The notes under the pieces are model-generated. The model was given only the letters and a program-made list of their open reading frames with translations, made no database searches and was not told where the DNA came from. From Prevotella sp. (GTDB lineage Bacteria; Bacteroidota; Bacteroidia; Bacteroidales; Bacteroidaceae): a stretch of DNA of 64,000 nucleotides. Position 1 is the stretch's first letter. Each line of letters opens with the position of its first letter. Shown here one piece after another: positions 44,344 through 52,642 of the stretch. A program made the translations under genes and the position numbers. The stretch covers positions 18,302-82,301 of the forward strand of contig JAGCZA010000140.1 of assembly GCA_017960525.1 (NCBI GenBank), in the 5' to 3' direction.

Positions 44344-45753
44344 CTACTCCTTACATTCGTTTTTCAGCAGGCGGACGTTGTCGAGCTTCAGCTGGGCCGT
44401 CTGGCCGTCGATTTCCGCTCCCTGCTTGTCGTAGACGATGGTGCAGTTGGCCAGCTCTATGTCGTGGACGCATTTCTGGCCTTCCATTCCGCTGGCCTTG
44501 ATGGCTGTGCGGCAGCCCCGGCATACGACGTTGCTGATGTGGATGTCCTGGAAGTCGGGCAGGAACTCCAGTGTCTGCTGGGCTTGGGCGTTGTCGTTGC
44601 CGGCGGGGCGGTTCACGTAGTCGCACTGGAAGACGACGGCCTCGTCCTTGATGTCGGTCATCACGATGTCGCTGATGTACATCCGCTCTGTCTTCCCGCC
44701 GCGTCCGGCTCCGCTCTTGAAGCGCAGGCCCACGTCGGTGCCGGCGAAGCGGCAGTTGCGGGCGACGATGCTGCGCATGCCGGCGACCGTCTCGCTGCCG
44801 AGCACAAAGCCGCCGTGGGCGTGGTAAACGGTGCAATGCTGCACCAGGATGTCTTCGCAGCCGCTGATGCTGTTTTTCCTTGGTTTTCCGCTTTTCAGGC
44901 AGATGCCGTCGTCGCCCACATTGACCGTCGCGTTCACCACGAGCACGCGGTGGCAGTCGCTCAAGTCGATGCCGTCGGCGTTCTGCACGTTCCACGGTGC
45001 ACGCACGGTGACGCCGTCGATGATGACGTTCTCGCAATAGCAGGGATGCAGGTGGAAACGTGGCGAATTCTGCAGTGTGACGCCCTCGACGAGCACGTTT
45101 TTACAGTCGGTGAGCCGCACCAGGTCGTTGCGCATACCCTCCTGCCGCTGTGGCGAGTTGGCTATGTCGGGATAGCCGCTCTTCATCTGCCAAGGGTACC
45201 ATAGGTCGCCCTTTTCGCTGACCTGCCCGCCCATATCGAGATAGGCTTTCCACTCCACATCGCTCATTTTGCCGCGCTTCACTGGCCGCCACTGCTGTCC
45301 GTTGCCGTCGATAATGCCCTCGCCGGTGATGGCGATGTTGGTGCATTTTTCCGCAAAGATGCAGGGCAGGACGCGGCTTTGCCGCTTGTCCTGACCGAAG
45401 TAGAGGCGCTTGTCGGGCGAGAAGTAGACGATGGCGTTCTTGTCGAGGTGCAGCTCCGTGTTGCTCTTCAGTCCGATGGGGCCAGTGAGCCATACGCCCT
45501 GTGGCACCACCAGTCTGCCGCCTCCCTTTTCGGCCAGCCGGTCGATGGCTTTGGCAAAGGCATCGGTGCAGAGGGTGACACCATCGCCCACGGCCCCCAT
45601 GTCGGCCAGGCTGATGGTGTTGTCCGGAATATCGACTGGCTCCACAGGGCGCACGCCGGTGGGCAGCTGGGTGTAGTACTTCGAGTAGTCGGCAGCCTGT
45701 ACGGCCAGCGTGGCCATCATCAGGCACAGGTTCAGCATAGTCTTTTTCATCAT
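44344..45753 (-). CDS. GH28 polygalacturonase-family glycoside hydrolase
   Basis: The start at 45753 (MMKKTMLNLCLMMATLAVQA signal peptide) gives 469 residues. The frame is open for another ~100 codons upstream, but that part is promoter and 22-bp repeat sequence. GH28 beta-helix features: ITGEGIIDGNGQQW, CYCENVIIDGVTVRAPWN, NADGIDLSDC, NVGDDGICLKSGK (catalytic aspartates) and HGGFVLGSETVAG. Predicted to act on pectic homogalacturonan or rhamnogalacturonan outside the cytoplasm. No SusC/SusD pair is present in the window. Confidence 0.9.
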   Translation of the reverse strand: MMKKTMLNLCLMMATLAVQAADYSKYYTQLPTGVRPVEPVDIPDNTISLADMGAVGDGVTLCTDAFAKAIDRLAEKGGGRLVVPQGVWLTGPIGLKSNTELHLDKNAIVYFSPDKRLYFGQDKRQSRVLPCIFAEKCTNIAITGEGIIDGNGQQWRPVKRGKMSDVEWKAYLDMGGQVSEKGDLWYPWQMKSGYPDIANSPQRQEGMRNDLVRLTDCKNVLVEGVTLQNSPRFHLHPCYCENVIIDGVTVRAPWNVQNADGIDLSDCHRVLVVNATVNVGDDGICLKSGKPRKNSISGCEDILVQHCTVYHAHGGFVLGSETVAGMRSIVARNCRFAGTDVGLRFKSGAGRGGKTERMYISDIVMTDIKDEAVVFQCDYVNRPAGNDNAQAQQTLEFLPDFQDIHISNVVCRGCRTAIKASGMEGQKCVHDIELANCTIVYDKQGAEIDGQTAQLKLDNVRLLKNECKE

Positions 45754-45783
45754 TTCTGTGTTGTTTTTGTCAGTTATTGCGTG

Positions 45784-45815
45784 CAAAGTTACCCATTTTT
45801 TCAGACATAGCCAAA
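45784..45815 (-). promoter_or_regulatory. Promoter of the GH28 / M15 genes
   Basis: Minus strand TTTG (complement of 45812-45815), 20 bases, TAACTTTG (complement of 45784-45791), ~30 bases upstream of the GH28 start. Confidence 0.78.
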
Positions 45816-45860
45816 TCGTGGCCGCGATTTTTTCCGGGAGGGGTTTTTCCAGCCTGAAAA

Positions 45861-45963
45861 TTTGGTTCGTCCAAACTGGGAGTTTGGTTCGTCCAAAGTG
45901 GGAGTTTGGTTCGTCCAAACTGGTAGTTTGGTTCGTCCAAACTGGTAGTTTGGTTCGTCCAAA
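45861..45963. repeat. Five 22-bp palindromic tandem repeats
   Basis: Core TTTGGTTCGTCCAAA starts at 45861, 45883, 45905, 45927 and 45949, with 7-base spacers CTGGGAG, GTGGGAG, CTGGTAG, CTGGTAG. The core can fold as TTTGG/CCAAA with loop TTCGT. It lies upstream of the GH28 promoter; the same family occurs at 11896-11954. The rest of 45964-46108 holds only a short leftward frame ending AYYKWSDFRQFYTTR (stop near 46022), possibly a gene tail remnant. Confidence 0.88.
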
Positions 45964-46111
45964 CCCCGAAAGCGCCATAGCGGCTGTTTTTGGCGGGTGG
46001 AAATTCACTGCACGCTGTTTCAGCGGGTCGTGTAGAACTGGCGGAAGTCGCTCCACTTGTAGTACGCTTGCTTATTTGCAGCAAAGGTACAAAGAATTTT
46101 CCTAATACCGC

Positions 46112-46141
46112 TTGTTTTTTCAGAATTATTTGCTAACTTTG
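46112..46141 (+). promoter_or_regulatory. Promoter upstream of the AT-rich orphan gene
   Basis: CTTG ending at 46114, 19 bases, then TAACTTTG at 46134-46141. It sits inside a 36-bp sequence (46109-46145) repeated at 48521-48556. The orphan frame begins ~200 bases downstream; the intervening 46146-46261 shows no convincing gene. Confidence 0.55.
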
Positions 46142-46349
46142 CACGCAGAATGTGTAATTAACTGGAAGTTGAACCCTTAAAACCACTTTTGCCAATGACA
46201 TAGAGACAGGACTTCACTTTAAGAGATAACAAACCGAAAAAGACAAAAAGAAAAGATAAGTATGATAAAAATAGTAAAACATATATAAAAAAGAGAATGT
46301 TGCGACATATCCGCAATCATCGGATGTTTCAGTAAAAGCGGTTCCGGTA

Positions 46350-46952
46350 ATGGTATTGATGGCTATGAATCCGGCTTTGTTGAATGCGAATCTGCCGGAA
46401 TACGAAACTAATCCGAATACAACAGAAGTTGCTGCACCTGAACACAATGCAACTCCTGAAAAAGTTTATGTAATGTCCCCGCAGGAAGAGCAACAAACAC
46501 GTCAGCCATTATCATCACACGTAGAACCTGAAAATATTGTATACCAAAGACGTTTTAAAGCCGAAGGCAAAAACTGGACTATGTATTATTATAATGTTTT
46601 AAAAGAAAGACTCCCTGATTATGTTATGAATATTGTTTTAATTCCCGATGATTATAAAAAAATAACTAATTCAAGTAAACATGAGTTATCAATTCCTCCA
46701 ACTGTAAAAAAACTGATATACCATAAAACTGGTGACAGCAGAGAATTTGAGGGGGCATGGATAAATGAGATAATAAAGGACTCTGATGGACAATTTTATA
46801 AAATTGAAAGAGAAATAAAGTTACCGGATGATATTGCAAATGAAATAAATAGTTTATTATCTGATGAAACCCAGTTTAGACCAAATCCAAATCTAGTAAA
46901 ATCATTTACAATAAAATCAACTCTTGATTTAGAACCAACTAAAAAATACTAA
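46350..46952 (+). CDS. AT-rich orphan gene, unknown function (possibly 5'-frameshifted)
   Basis: A 200-residue product from the ATG at 46350. The region is roughly 30% GC, far below its neighbours, with AT-ending codons. No family recognised. The same frame is open upstream to ~46276 and reads NVATYPQSSDVSVKAVPVMV just before MAMNPALLNA. A separate ATG at 46262 opens MIKIVKHI, which would join that frame if one base were restored in the TATATA tract at 46281-46286. The true start may therefore be 46262 with a frameshift. The middle is polar (QEEQQTRQPLSSHVEPENI), the C-terminal half mixed. A terminator hairpin follows. Probably acquired horizontally. Confidence 0.5.
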   Translation: MVLMAMNPALLNANLPEYETNPNTTEVAAPEHNATPEKVYVMSPQEEQQTRQPLSSHVEPENIVYQRRFKAEGKNWTMYYYNVLKERLPDYVMNIVLIPDDYKKITNSSKHELSIPPTVKKLIYHKTGDSREFEGAWINEIIKDSDGQFYKIEREIKLPDDIANEINSLLSDETQFRPNPNLVKSFTIKSTLDLEPTKKY

Positions 46953-46991
46953 ATCAGTTTACTAATGGTATATTAACAAATGTAACGATAT

Positions 46992-47028
46992 AAAACATGC
47001 TGAAAAACAGTAATGAGAGCATGTTTTT
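46992..47028 (+). terminator. Rho-independent terminator after the orphan gene
   Basis: AAAACATGCT (46992-47001) pairs with AGCATGTTTT (47018-47027), followed by further T; 39 bases after the stop. Confidence 0.7.
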
Positions 47029-47287
47029 AATAAGTTATAGTGACATTAAGTATGAGATAGAGAAGTATGGCAATAGAACAGAATCAAAGGGTGGTTCTTC
47101 TTGATTCCAAGACAAATGCCTGCTTTAGTTCTGGAAGCGGGCCTTTGGCATTTCAAGAGGAGGAATAGATTTTGCAATGGCTTCTACCCCGACTTTGGTT
47201 CATGTAAACTGAACGAACAACTGATTCACTGTCACCTCTGACTGCACGATGCCGCTATGGATGTTTTGAGAATTAGCGGATCGGTAT
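47029..47287. other. Gap with a possible gene remnant and a hairpin
   Basis: No convincing gene. A 33-codon frame at 47067-47168 (MAIEQNQRVVLLDSK ...) has no recognisable relatives. GCCTGCTT (47118-47125) can pair with AAGCGGGC (47135-47142). On the minus strand a frame ending SEVTVNQLFVQFT closes near 47206. These may be leftovers of disrupted genes. Confidence 0.3.
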
Positions 47288-48400
47288 TCACGAATGACGA
47301 AGCCATTCTGACATGAATCTGTCATAAACTTCATAGATGCCTTGCAGATTGGTCAGCAACTGCTTTTCCAAGAGGACCTGAGCAGACTTCTGCACACTAC
47401 TGGCAGAAGAGAGATGGTATCGCTTGACAAAAGCCATTCCCGTGATCTGCTTAGCCTTGCCTTCGCGACTGACGGCAACAAGCAGGTCACGCTGACGGGC
47501 AGTCAACTGATAGAGCACGTCTTTATATGCTTCTTCGTTCTGCCTGATGATTTGCTCTACAGCCTTGTCAACGTCGCTGACAACGACGCTATCCCTTGTG
47601 GCGAAAAGCTGGTTGAGCACCTTTTGAAGATACCAGGTCGTACCATCAAAACGTTCGTAGATAGTCCTTACCACACCGTCGTCAATCTGTTTTCCCGCCC
47701 TTTCGAAATGCCTTTTTGCAAAGGCCTCATACTCTGGCAGTGCCACAGGCTTCAGAAACATCATCGACACACTCTGGTAGAAAGGCCTCGCAGGCGAAGA
47801 GAACATCTCGCTCATCATACTTTTCTGCGAACCGGAGAAGACGAAGACGGCATTACGGCAGTCCTGCACGTAGGTGCGCATCAATTCCTCTACATTCTGC
47901 TCAGGATAGTCGGCAATGGCCTGGAACTCATCAATGGCGACGAAGCATTTCCTGTCTGCTGACTTCAGGTAGTTGAATATCTCTTCCAACGTGAAATCGG
48001 GCGATTTGATGTCTCCCAGCCCCAAGTTCCAACTGGCATTACCCTGTCCGTCGAAAGAGATGCCTGTGCGCAATGACGTCACGAAGCGCAGGAAGCCGTC
48101 GATGGCCGACTGTCCACGCGATTTCAGACGGTTCACGATGCCTTGTCCCATGCGATAGACCATATCCTGCAGATTCTTAGTGGCATAGATGTCTATCAGG
48201 AAGGTGTAGTAATTGTCCTGAATCTCCTTTTGTGCAAAGCAGTGGTGAATCAGTCCCGTCTTACCCATACGGCGTGGAGAGATCAGTGCCGCATGATTGC
48301 CATTAGTCAACATAGTTAGCAACTCGCGGGTTTCGGCTTTACGGTCGCAGAAATAGTCCGCCGACTCATAGCCAAAAGTAATGAAAGGATTCTCAATCAT
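47288..48400 (-). CDS. AAA-family ATPase (archaeal-ATPase-like) with C-terminal winged helix
   Basis: The ATG complementary to 48398-48400 is chosen because the promoter's -7 box (48426-48433) lies between it and an alternative upstream start; this gives 370 residues. MIENPFITFGYESADYFCDR is the usual opening of this family. Walker A is SPRRMGKT (residues 41-48), Walker B CFVAIDEFQAI. The C-terminus (LTARQRDLLVAVSREGKAKQ; LQGIYEVYDRFMSEWL) is winged-helix-like. Unlike ATPases A-C it has no nuclease-like domain. Role unknown. Confidence 0.85.
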   Translation of the reverse strand: MIENPFITFGYESADYFCDRKAETRELLTMLTNGNHAALISPRRMGKTGLIHHCFAQKEIQDNYYTFLIDIYATKNLQDMVYRMGQGIVNRLKSRGQSAIDGFLRFVTSLRTGISFDGQGNASWNLGLGDIKSPDFTLEEIFNYLKSADRKCFVAIDEFQAIADYPEQNVEELMRTYVQDCRNAVFVFSGSQKSMMSEMFSSPARPFYQSVSMMFLKPVALPEYEAFAKRHFERAGKQIDDGVVRTIYERFDGTTWYLQKVLNQLFATRDSVVVSDVDKAVEQIIRQNEEAYKDVLYQLTARQRDLLVAVSREGKAKQITGMAFVKRYHLSSASSVQKSAQVLLEKQLLTNLQGIYEVYDRFMSEWLRHS

Positions 48401-48425
48401 ATCCGTTCTCGTCACAATTTGGGTG

Positions 48426-48457
48426 CAAAGATACATCTATTTATTTGAAACGCCAAA
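48426..48457 (-). promoter_or_regulatory. Promoter of the 370-residue ATPase gene
   Basis: Minus strand TTTG (complement of 48454-48457), 20 bases, TATCTTTG (complement of 48426-48433). Confidence 0.78.
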
Positions 48458-48562
48458 CAATTATCCAAAAAAGATTATCCGATTCGGATAAAATATTCTC
48501 ATGAGTACACTGCGGCAAATCGCTTGCTTTTCAGAATTATTTGCTGATTTTGCACGTTTTCC

Positions 48563-48593
48563 TTTGTCGTTCCGAATAAAGTTTGTATCTTTG
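48563..48593 (+). promoter_or_regulatory. Promoter of the carboxylesterase genes
   Basis: TTTG at 48563-48566, 19 bases, TATCTTTG at 48586-48593; the start codon at 48619 is 26 bases downstream. Confidence 0.8.
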
Positions 48594-48618
48594 CGCGTGA
48601 TAATAAACTGCATTGATT

Positions 48619-50202
48619 ATGAGAAAGTGTATTTGTTTATTAGTCTTAGGACTGCTGGCCTTGGCTGTAGACGTGCAGGGCCAGCCATTGTTGAAGACGC
48701 ACGTGGAAACGGGCGAAGTTGAAGGAATCCTTGATGGCTCAGACCTTGCGGTCTATCGGGCCATCCCTTACGCCGCACCGCCTGTGGGCGATCTGCGCTG
48801 GAAGGCGCCACAGCCCGCCAAGGCCTGGGAGGGCGTCAGGAAGTGCGACAAGTTCGGTCCTCTGCCGCCACAGCCCACACGGCCCGGCCGCACTGCCGAC
48901 ATGATGAGCGAGGACTGCCTGTATCTCGGCATTGCCACACCCGCCAAGTCGGCTGCCGACAGGCTCCCCGTGATGGCGTGGATTCACGGTGGCGGTTTCC
49001 AGACAGAGTGGTACGGCGGCGACCTGTGGACGAGCCTTGCCCGTCGCGGCGTCGTCATCGTCAGCATCGAGTACCGCACAGGCGCCCTGGGCTTTATGGC
49101 GCACCCGGAACTCACGAAGGAGTCGCCCGACGGCCATTCAGGCAACTACGGCCTGCTCGACCAAATCTATGCCCTGCAGTGGGTGCAGCGCAACATCCAG
49201 AACTTCGGCGGCGACCCCTCGAAGGTGACCATTTTCGGCGAGTCGGCAGGCGCCATCAGCTGCAGCATGCTCTGTGGCTCGCCCTTGGCCAAAGGACTCT
49301 TTCGCGCCGCCATCAGCCATAGCGGCGGCTCGTTCGCCCCGTGGAGCGACCAGCCGCGCAGCTTTGGCCTCGATGCCTCGCAGAAGGGTGCCGAGCAGCA
49401 GGGTCTCGCCTTCCAAAAGCATCTGAAGAAGAAGAACATCAAGCAGATGCGCAAGATGACGGCAATGGAACTCTGCGACGGCGACGTGGGCTTCGCCGGC
49501 TTCTGGCCCTGCGTCGACGGCTATGTCATCCGCGACGACCAGTATCGTCTCTATGAGCGCGGCGAGTACAACGACGTGCCCGTCATCGCGATGACCAACA
49601 GAGACGAGGGCGCCCTCTTCTCTTCCCCCAACATCAAGGCCGAGGACTATCAGAAATTGGCACGCCAGGTCTTTGGCGACTTTGCCGACGAGGCCCTGAA
49701 GGTCTATCCCGGCAATTCCGACGACGAGGCCTGGCACGGCAACGGCGACGCTTTCCGCGACATGGGCTTCGCCTGGCCGTCCTTCGCCTGGCTGAGCCTG
49801 CAGAGCAGGACAGGCAAGAGCGCCGCCTACGCAGCCTTCCTCGCCCAGCCCTCCACGCGCAGCTTCTCACAGGATCCGCGCCGCAAGGGCGTGGCCCACG
49901 CCGACGACATCATGTATCTGAACAACGAGTTCCTCTCACAGCCAGACAAGTTCCCCCATGAGGCCGCCGTCGCCGAAATACTGCAGCAGTACTGGGTGAA
50001 CTTCGCCAAGACGGGCAACCCCAACGGCAAGGGCCTGCCCTACTGGCCGACATTCGACGAGAGCAAGCCCACCACGATGCAGTTCAGCAACGGTGCCTCG
50101 CTCATCACGGTGCCCAACCGCGACAAAATCGACTTCGTGGACCGCTTCTACAAGGCCAGGCGCGAAGAGACGGAGAGGCAGCGGACGGCTACCGCCAAAT
50201 AA
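48619..50202 (+). CDS. Secreted type B carboxylesterase
   Basis: A 527-residue alpha/beta-hydrolase starting at the ATG at 48619 (an upstream TTG is less likely). Signal peptide MRKCICLLVLGLLALAVDVQG. Type B esterase landmarks: SEDCLYLGIATP, the oxyanion-hole HGGGF, the nucleophile elbow FGESAGA and the His region AHADDIMYLNNEF. Predicted to hydrolyse esters, plausibly acetyl or feruloyl decorations of plant polysaccharides. A second esterase begins 49 bases downstream, so the pair probably forms an operon. Confidence 0.88.
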   Translation: MRKCICLLVLGLLALAVDVQGQPLLKTHVETGEVEGILDGSDLAVYRAIPYAAPPVGDLRWKAPQPAKAWEGVRKCDKFGPLPPQPTRPGRTADMMSEDCLYLGIATPAKSAADRLPVMAWIHGGGFQTEWYGGDLWTSLARRGVVIVSIEYRTGALGFMAHPELTKESPDGHSGNYGLLDQIYALQWVQRNIQNFGGDPSKVTIFGESAGAISCSMLCGSPLAKGLFRAAISHSGGSFAPWSDQPRSFGLDASQKGAEQQGLAFQKHLKKKNIKQMRKMTAMELCDGDVGFAGFWPCVDGYVIRDDQYRLYERGEYNDVPVIAMTNRDEGALFSSPNIKAEDYQKLARQVFGDFADEALKVYPGNSDDEAWHGNGDAFRDMGFAWPSFAWLSLQSRTGKSAAYAAFLAQPSTRSFSQDPRRKGVAHADDIMYLNNEFLSQPDKFPHEAAVAEILQQYWVNFAKTGNPNGKGLPYWPTFDESKPTTMQFSNGASLITVPNRDKIDFVDRFYKARREETERQRTATAK

Positions 50203-50251
50203 CGGTCAGAACATGTTGGAGTTTTTGTAGATAATTGTCAAATTTGGAACA

Positions 50252-52630
50252 ATGAAGAGAATGATAATATTCGTGCTGGCCGTGCTGCCTGCATTGGCAG
50301 GCATGGCGCAGAAAGACCCAATGGTGGTCAAAACGGAGTCGGGACTGGTAAAGGGCATCGACCAGGAAGGGTCGATTGGCTTTTTAGGCATCCCATACGC
50401 CAAGGTGGAGCGGTTTCTGCCGCCAAAGCCTGTCGACAAGTGGAACAACGTCCGCGTGTGCGACCACTGGGGTCCCCAGGCAATGCAGAACACTTGGGGA
50501 CGGAAGTTGAGCGAGGCAGAGATGTCGGAACAGTGCTGCGTGCTGAACGTGTGGACGACCTCGCCATTGAACATTGACCATTCACCATTGAACAAATTAA
50601 AGCCTGTGATGGTCTGGCTGCACGGCGGTGGGTTCGACTCAGGCACTTCGGCGTGGAACCCGGGCATGCAACTGGCCAAGAAGGATGTGGTGGTGGTGAG
50701 TGTGAACCATCGGCTGAACATCCTGGGATTCCTCGACCTCTCGGCGTGTTCAGGGGCGGGGAGCAAATACAAGTTCTCCGGCAATGTGGGTATGCTCGAC
50801 GTGGTGCAGGCGCTGCAATGGGTGCAGAAAAACATCCGGCAGTTTGGCGGCGACCCTGACAACGTCACCATCTTCGGCGAGTCGGGCGGCGGCGGCAAGG
50901 TGGGCACCCTGCTCTGTATGCCGCAGGCGAAAGGATTGTTCCATAAGGCCATCATTATGAGCGGCACCATCCTCAATGTGAACACCAAGCAGATGACCGA
51001 GGAACTGGGCCAGGCCGTGCTGAAGGAACTGCACATCGATGCCGCACATATTGACAACATCAACAAAGTCCCTTACGACACGCTCTACGCCGCCGGCCAG
51101 CGGGCGATGGCTGCCAGCATCGGCACCCGCAAGCCCGGCACGCCGATGATGTGGGGCTTCGGCCCGACACCCGACGGCGAGGTTTTGCTGCAACAGCCTT
51201 TCCAGGACGGTTTTGCTGACATCTCCAACCACGTGCCCATCCTCATCGGCACCACGTTCAACGAGTTGCAACGCCTGCGCTACGACCAGCAGATGACGCA
51301 GGACGAGGCCCGCCGCGAACTGTTCAGGACCTTCGGCTTCGATGCCAACGGCTACCTCGCAGCCTTTGCCGAGGCTTATCCCGACCACTCGCCGCAAGAC
51401 TTGTTAAGCATCGACTGGCTTTTCCGACCGAAAACCATCATCACCGCCGATGCCATCAGCGAGACGCGCCAGGCTCCAACCTATATGTATATGTTCACCT
51501 GGCGGTCGCCCGTGAACAAGGGCAGCGTACACGGCCACGAACTGAAATTCTGCTTCAACACGCTCCACCACGCAGGCAACGAACTGCCCCACCCCACTGA
51601 GGCCGACCAGCGACTGGCCGACACGATGAGCAGCGTATGGGCACAATTCGCCCACAACGGCAATCCGAACATCGACGGCCTGCCCACGTGGCAGCCCTAT
51701 ACGAAGGAGAACGGCGAACTGATGGACTTCAACTATGAGTGCAAAATCCGCCACAACCACGACCGCCGCCTGGCCCAGATTATCGACAAGCACTGCTTCC
51801 AGCAACTTGATGACTTCCGCGCCCAGCAGAGCAGCAAGAAAATCAAGGTGGGCGATGTCACGATGACCGTTTACCCCACGAAGGGCGGCAAGATTATGTC
51901 GCTGAAATACAAGGGACAGGAGGTCATTTCGCAACAGACGGCACCAGAATCCTTCGGCAGCACCTTCTGGACAAGTCCGCAGAAGGAGTGGAACTGGCCG
52001 CCAGTTCAGGAGTTCGACAAGGGAATCTATCAGATGGAGGAGCAGGACGGTCGCCTCATTATGACCAGCGAGGTGTCGCAGAAACTGAAGTACCGTGTCC
52101 GCAAGGCATTTGCCATCGACCAGAAGGACAATGCCATCGTCGTCACCTATTCCATTATCAATGAGAGCGATGAAACGCGCCAGGTGGCTCCCTGGGAAAT
52201 CACCCGCGTGGCCAACGAAGGTGGCGTCATCTTCTTCGACGCACCCCTTGACGGTATCACGCCCGCCAACCTGATGTCGTTCAAGGCGGAGCACGGTGCT
52301 GTGTGGTACCAGCCTGACGAAACTGGCGAAAACCGCAAAATCAATGCCGACGGCAAGGGCTGGCTCGCCTATTGTAACAACGGTCTGCTGCTCCTGAAGG
52401 TTTTCGACGACTTGAAGCCAGCACAGCCCGCCCCTGGCGAAGCCGAAATCCAGGTTTATGTAAACCGCGGAAAGACCTACATCGAACTGGAGAGCCAGGG
52501 TGCCTACACCACGCTCAAGCCTCACGAACAACTCAGTTGGACTGTCCGCTGGTATCTGGTGCCCGTAAAGGGTCAGCCCCAGCCTTCACCAGAGTTGATA
52601 AAGACGGTCAGGAACCTTTTGCACCCGTAA
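50252..52630 (+). CDS. Type B carboxylesterase fused to a DUF4380-like domain
   Basis: A 792-residue exported protein: signal peptide MIIFVLAVLPALAGMAQ, esterase domain to ~residue 510 (HGGGFDSG oxyanion region; nucleophile elbow FGESGGG; His region VHGHELKFCF), then ~270 residues beginning near KKIKVGDVTMTVYPTKGGK. This C-terminal part resembles DUF4380 / galactose-mutarotase-like beta-sandwiches (NWPPVQEFDKGIYQM; ESDETRQVAPWEITRVA), which may bind or position sugar. A short insert SPLNIDHSPLNKLK in the esterase domain is encoded by a low-complexity ATTGAAC/ATTGACC repeat. It converges on coaD 12 bases away. Confidence 0.85.
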   Translation: MKRMIIFVLAVLPALAGMAQKDPMVVKTESGLVKGIDQEGSIGFLGIPYAKVERFLPPKPVDKWNNVRVCDHWGPQAMQNTWGRKLSEAEMSEQCCVLNVWTTSPLNIDHSPLNKLKPVMVWLHGGGFDSGTSAWNPGMQLAKKDVVVVSVNHRLNILGFLDLSACSGAGSKYKFSGNVGMLDVVQALQWVQKNIRQFGGDPDNVTIFGESGGGGKVGTLLCMPQAKGLFHKAIIMSGTILNVNTKQMTEELGQAVLKELHIDAAHIDNINKVPYDTLYAAGQRAMAASIGTRKPGTPMMWGFGPTPDGEVLLQQPFQDGFADISNHVPILIGTTFNELQRLRYDQQMTQDEARRELFRTFGFDANGYLAAFAEAYPDHSPQDLLSIDWLFRPKTIITADAISETRQAPTYMYMFTWRSPVNKGSVHGHELKFCFNTLHHAGNELPHPTEADQRLADTMSSVWAQFAHNGNPNIDGLPTWQPYTKENGELMDFNYECKIRHNHDRRLAQIIDKHCFQQLDDFRAQQSSKKIKVGDVTMTVYPTKGGKIMSLKYKGQEVISQQTAPESFGSTFWTSPQKEWNWPPVQEFDKGIYQMEEQDGRLIMTSEVSQKLKYRVRKAFAIDQKDNAIVVTYSIINESDETRQVAPWEITRVANEGGVIFFDAPLDGITPANLMSFKAEHGAVWYQPDETGENRKINADGKGWLAYCNNGLLLLKVFDDLKPAQPAPGEAEIQVYVNRGKTYIELESQGAYTTLKPHEQLSWTVRWYLVPVKGQPQPSPELIKTVRNLLHP

Positions 52631-52642
52631 GCGGAGCACGGT

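Noticed and set aside
45861-45963. CRISPR array
   Set aside because: Repeats are 15 bp with 7-bp spacers, far shorter than CRISPR units, spacers are partly identical, and no cas gene is present.
45754-46056. About 100-codon N-terminal extension of the GH28 gene
   Set aside because: It consists of the 22-bp repeats and the promoter; a signal peptide begins at 45753.
46022-46078. Leftward frame ending AYYKWSDFRQFYTTR as a gene
   Set aside because: It resembles a protein C-terminus but is under 25 codons with promoter-like sequence upstream; too short to support.
47067-47168. 33-codon rightward ORF in the gap after the orphan gene
   Set aside because: No promoter, family or context supports it; only noted as a possible remnant.
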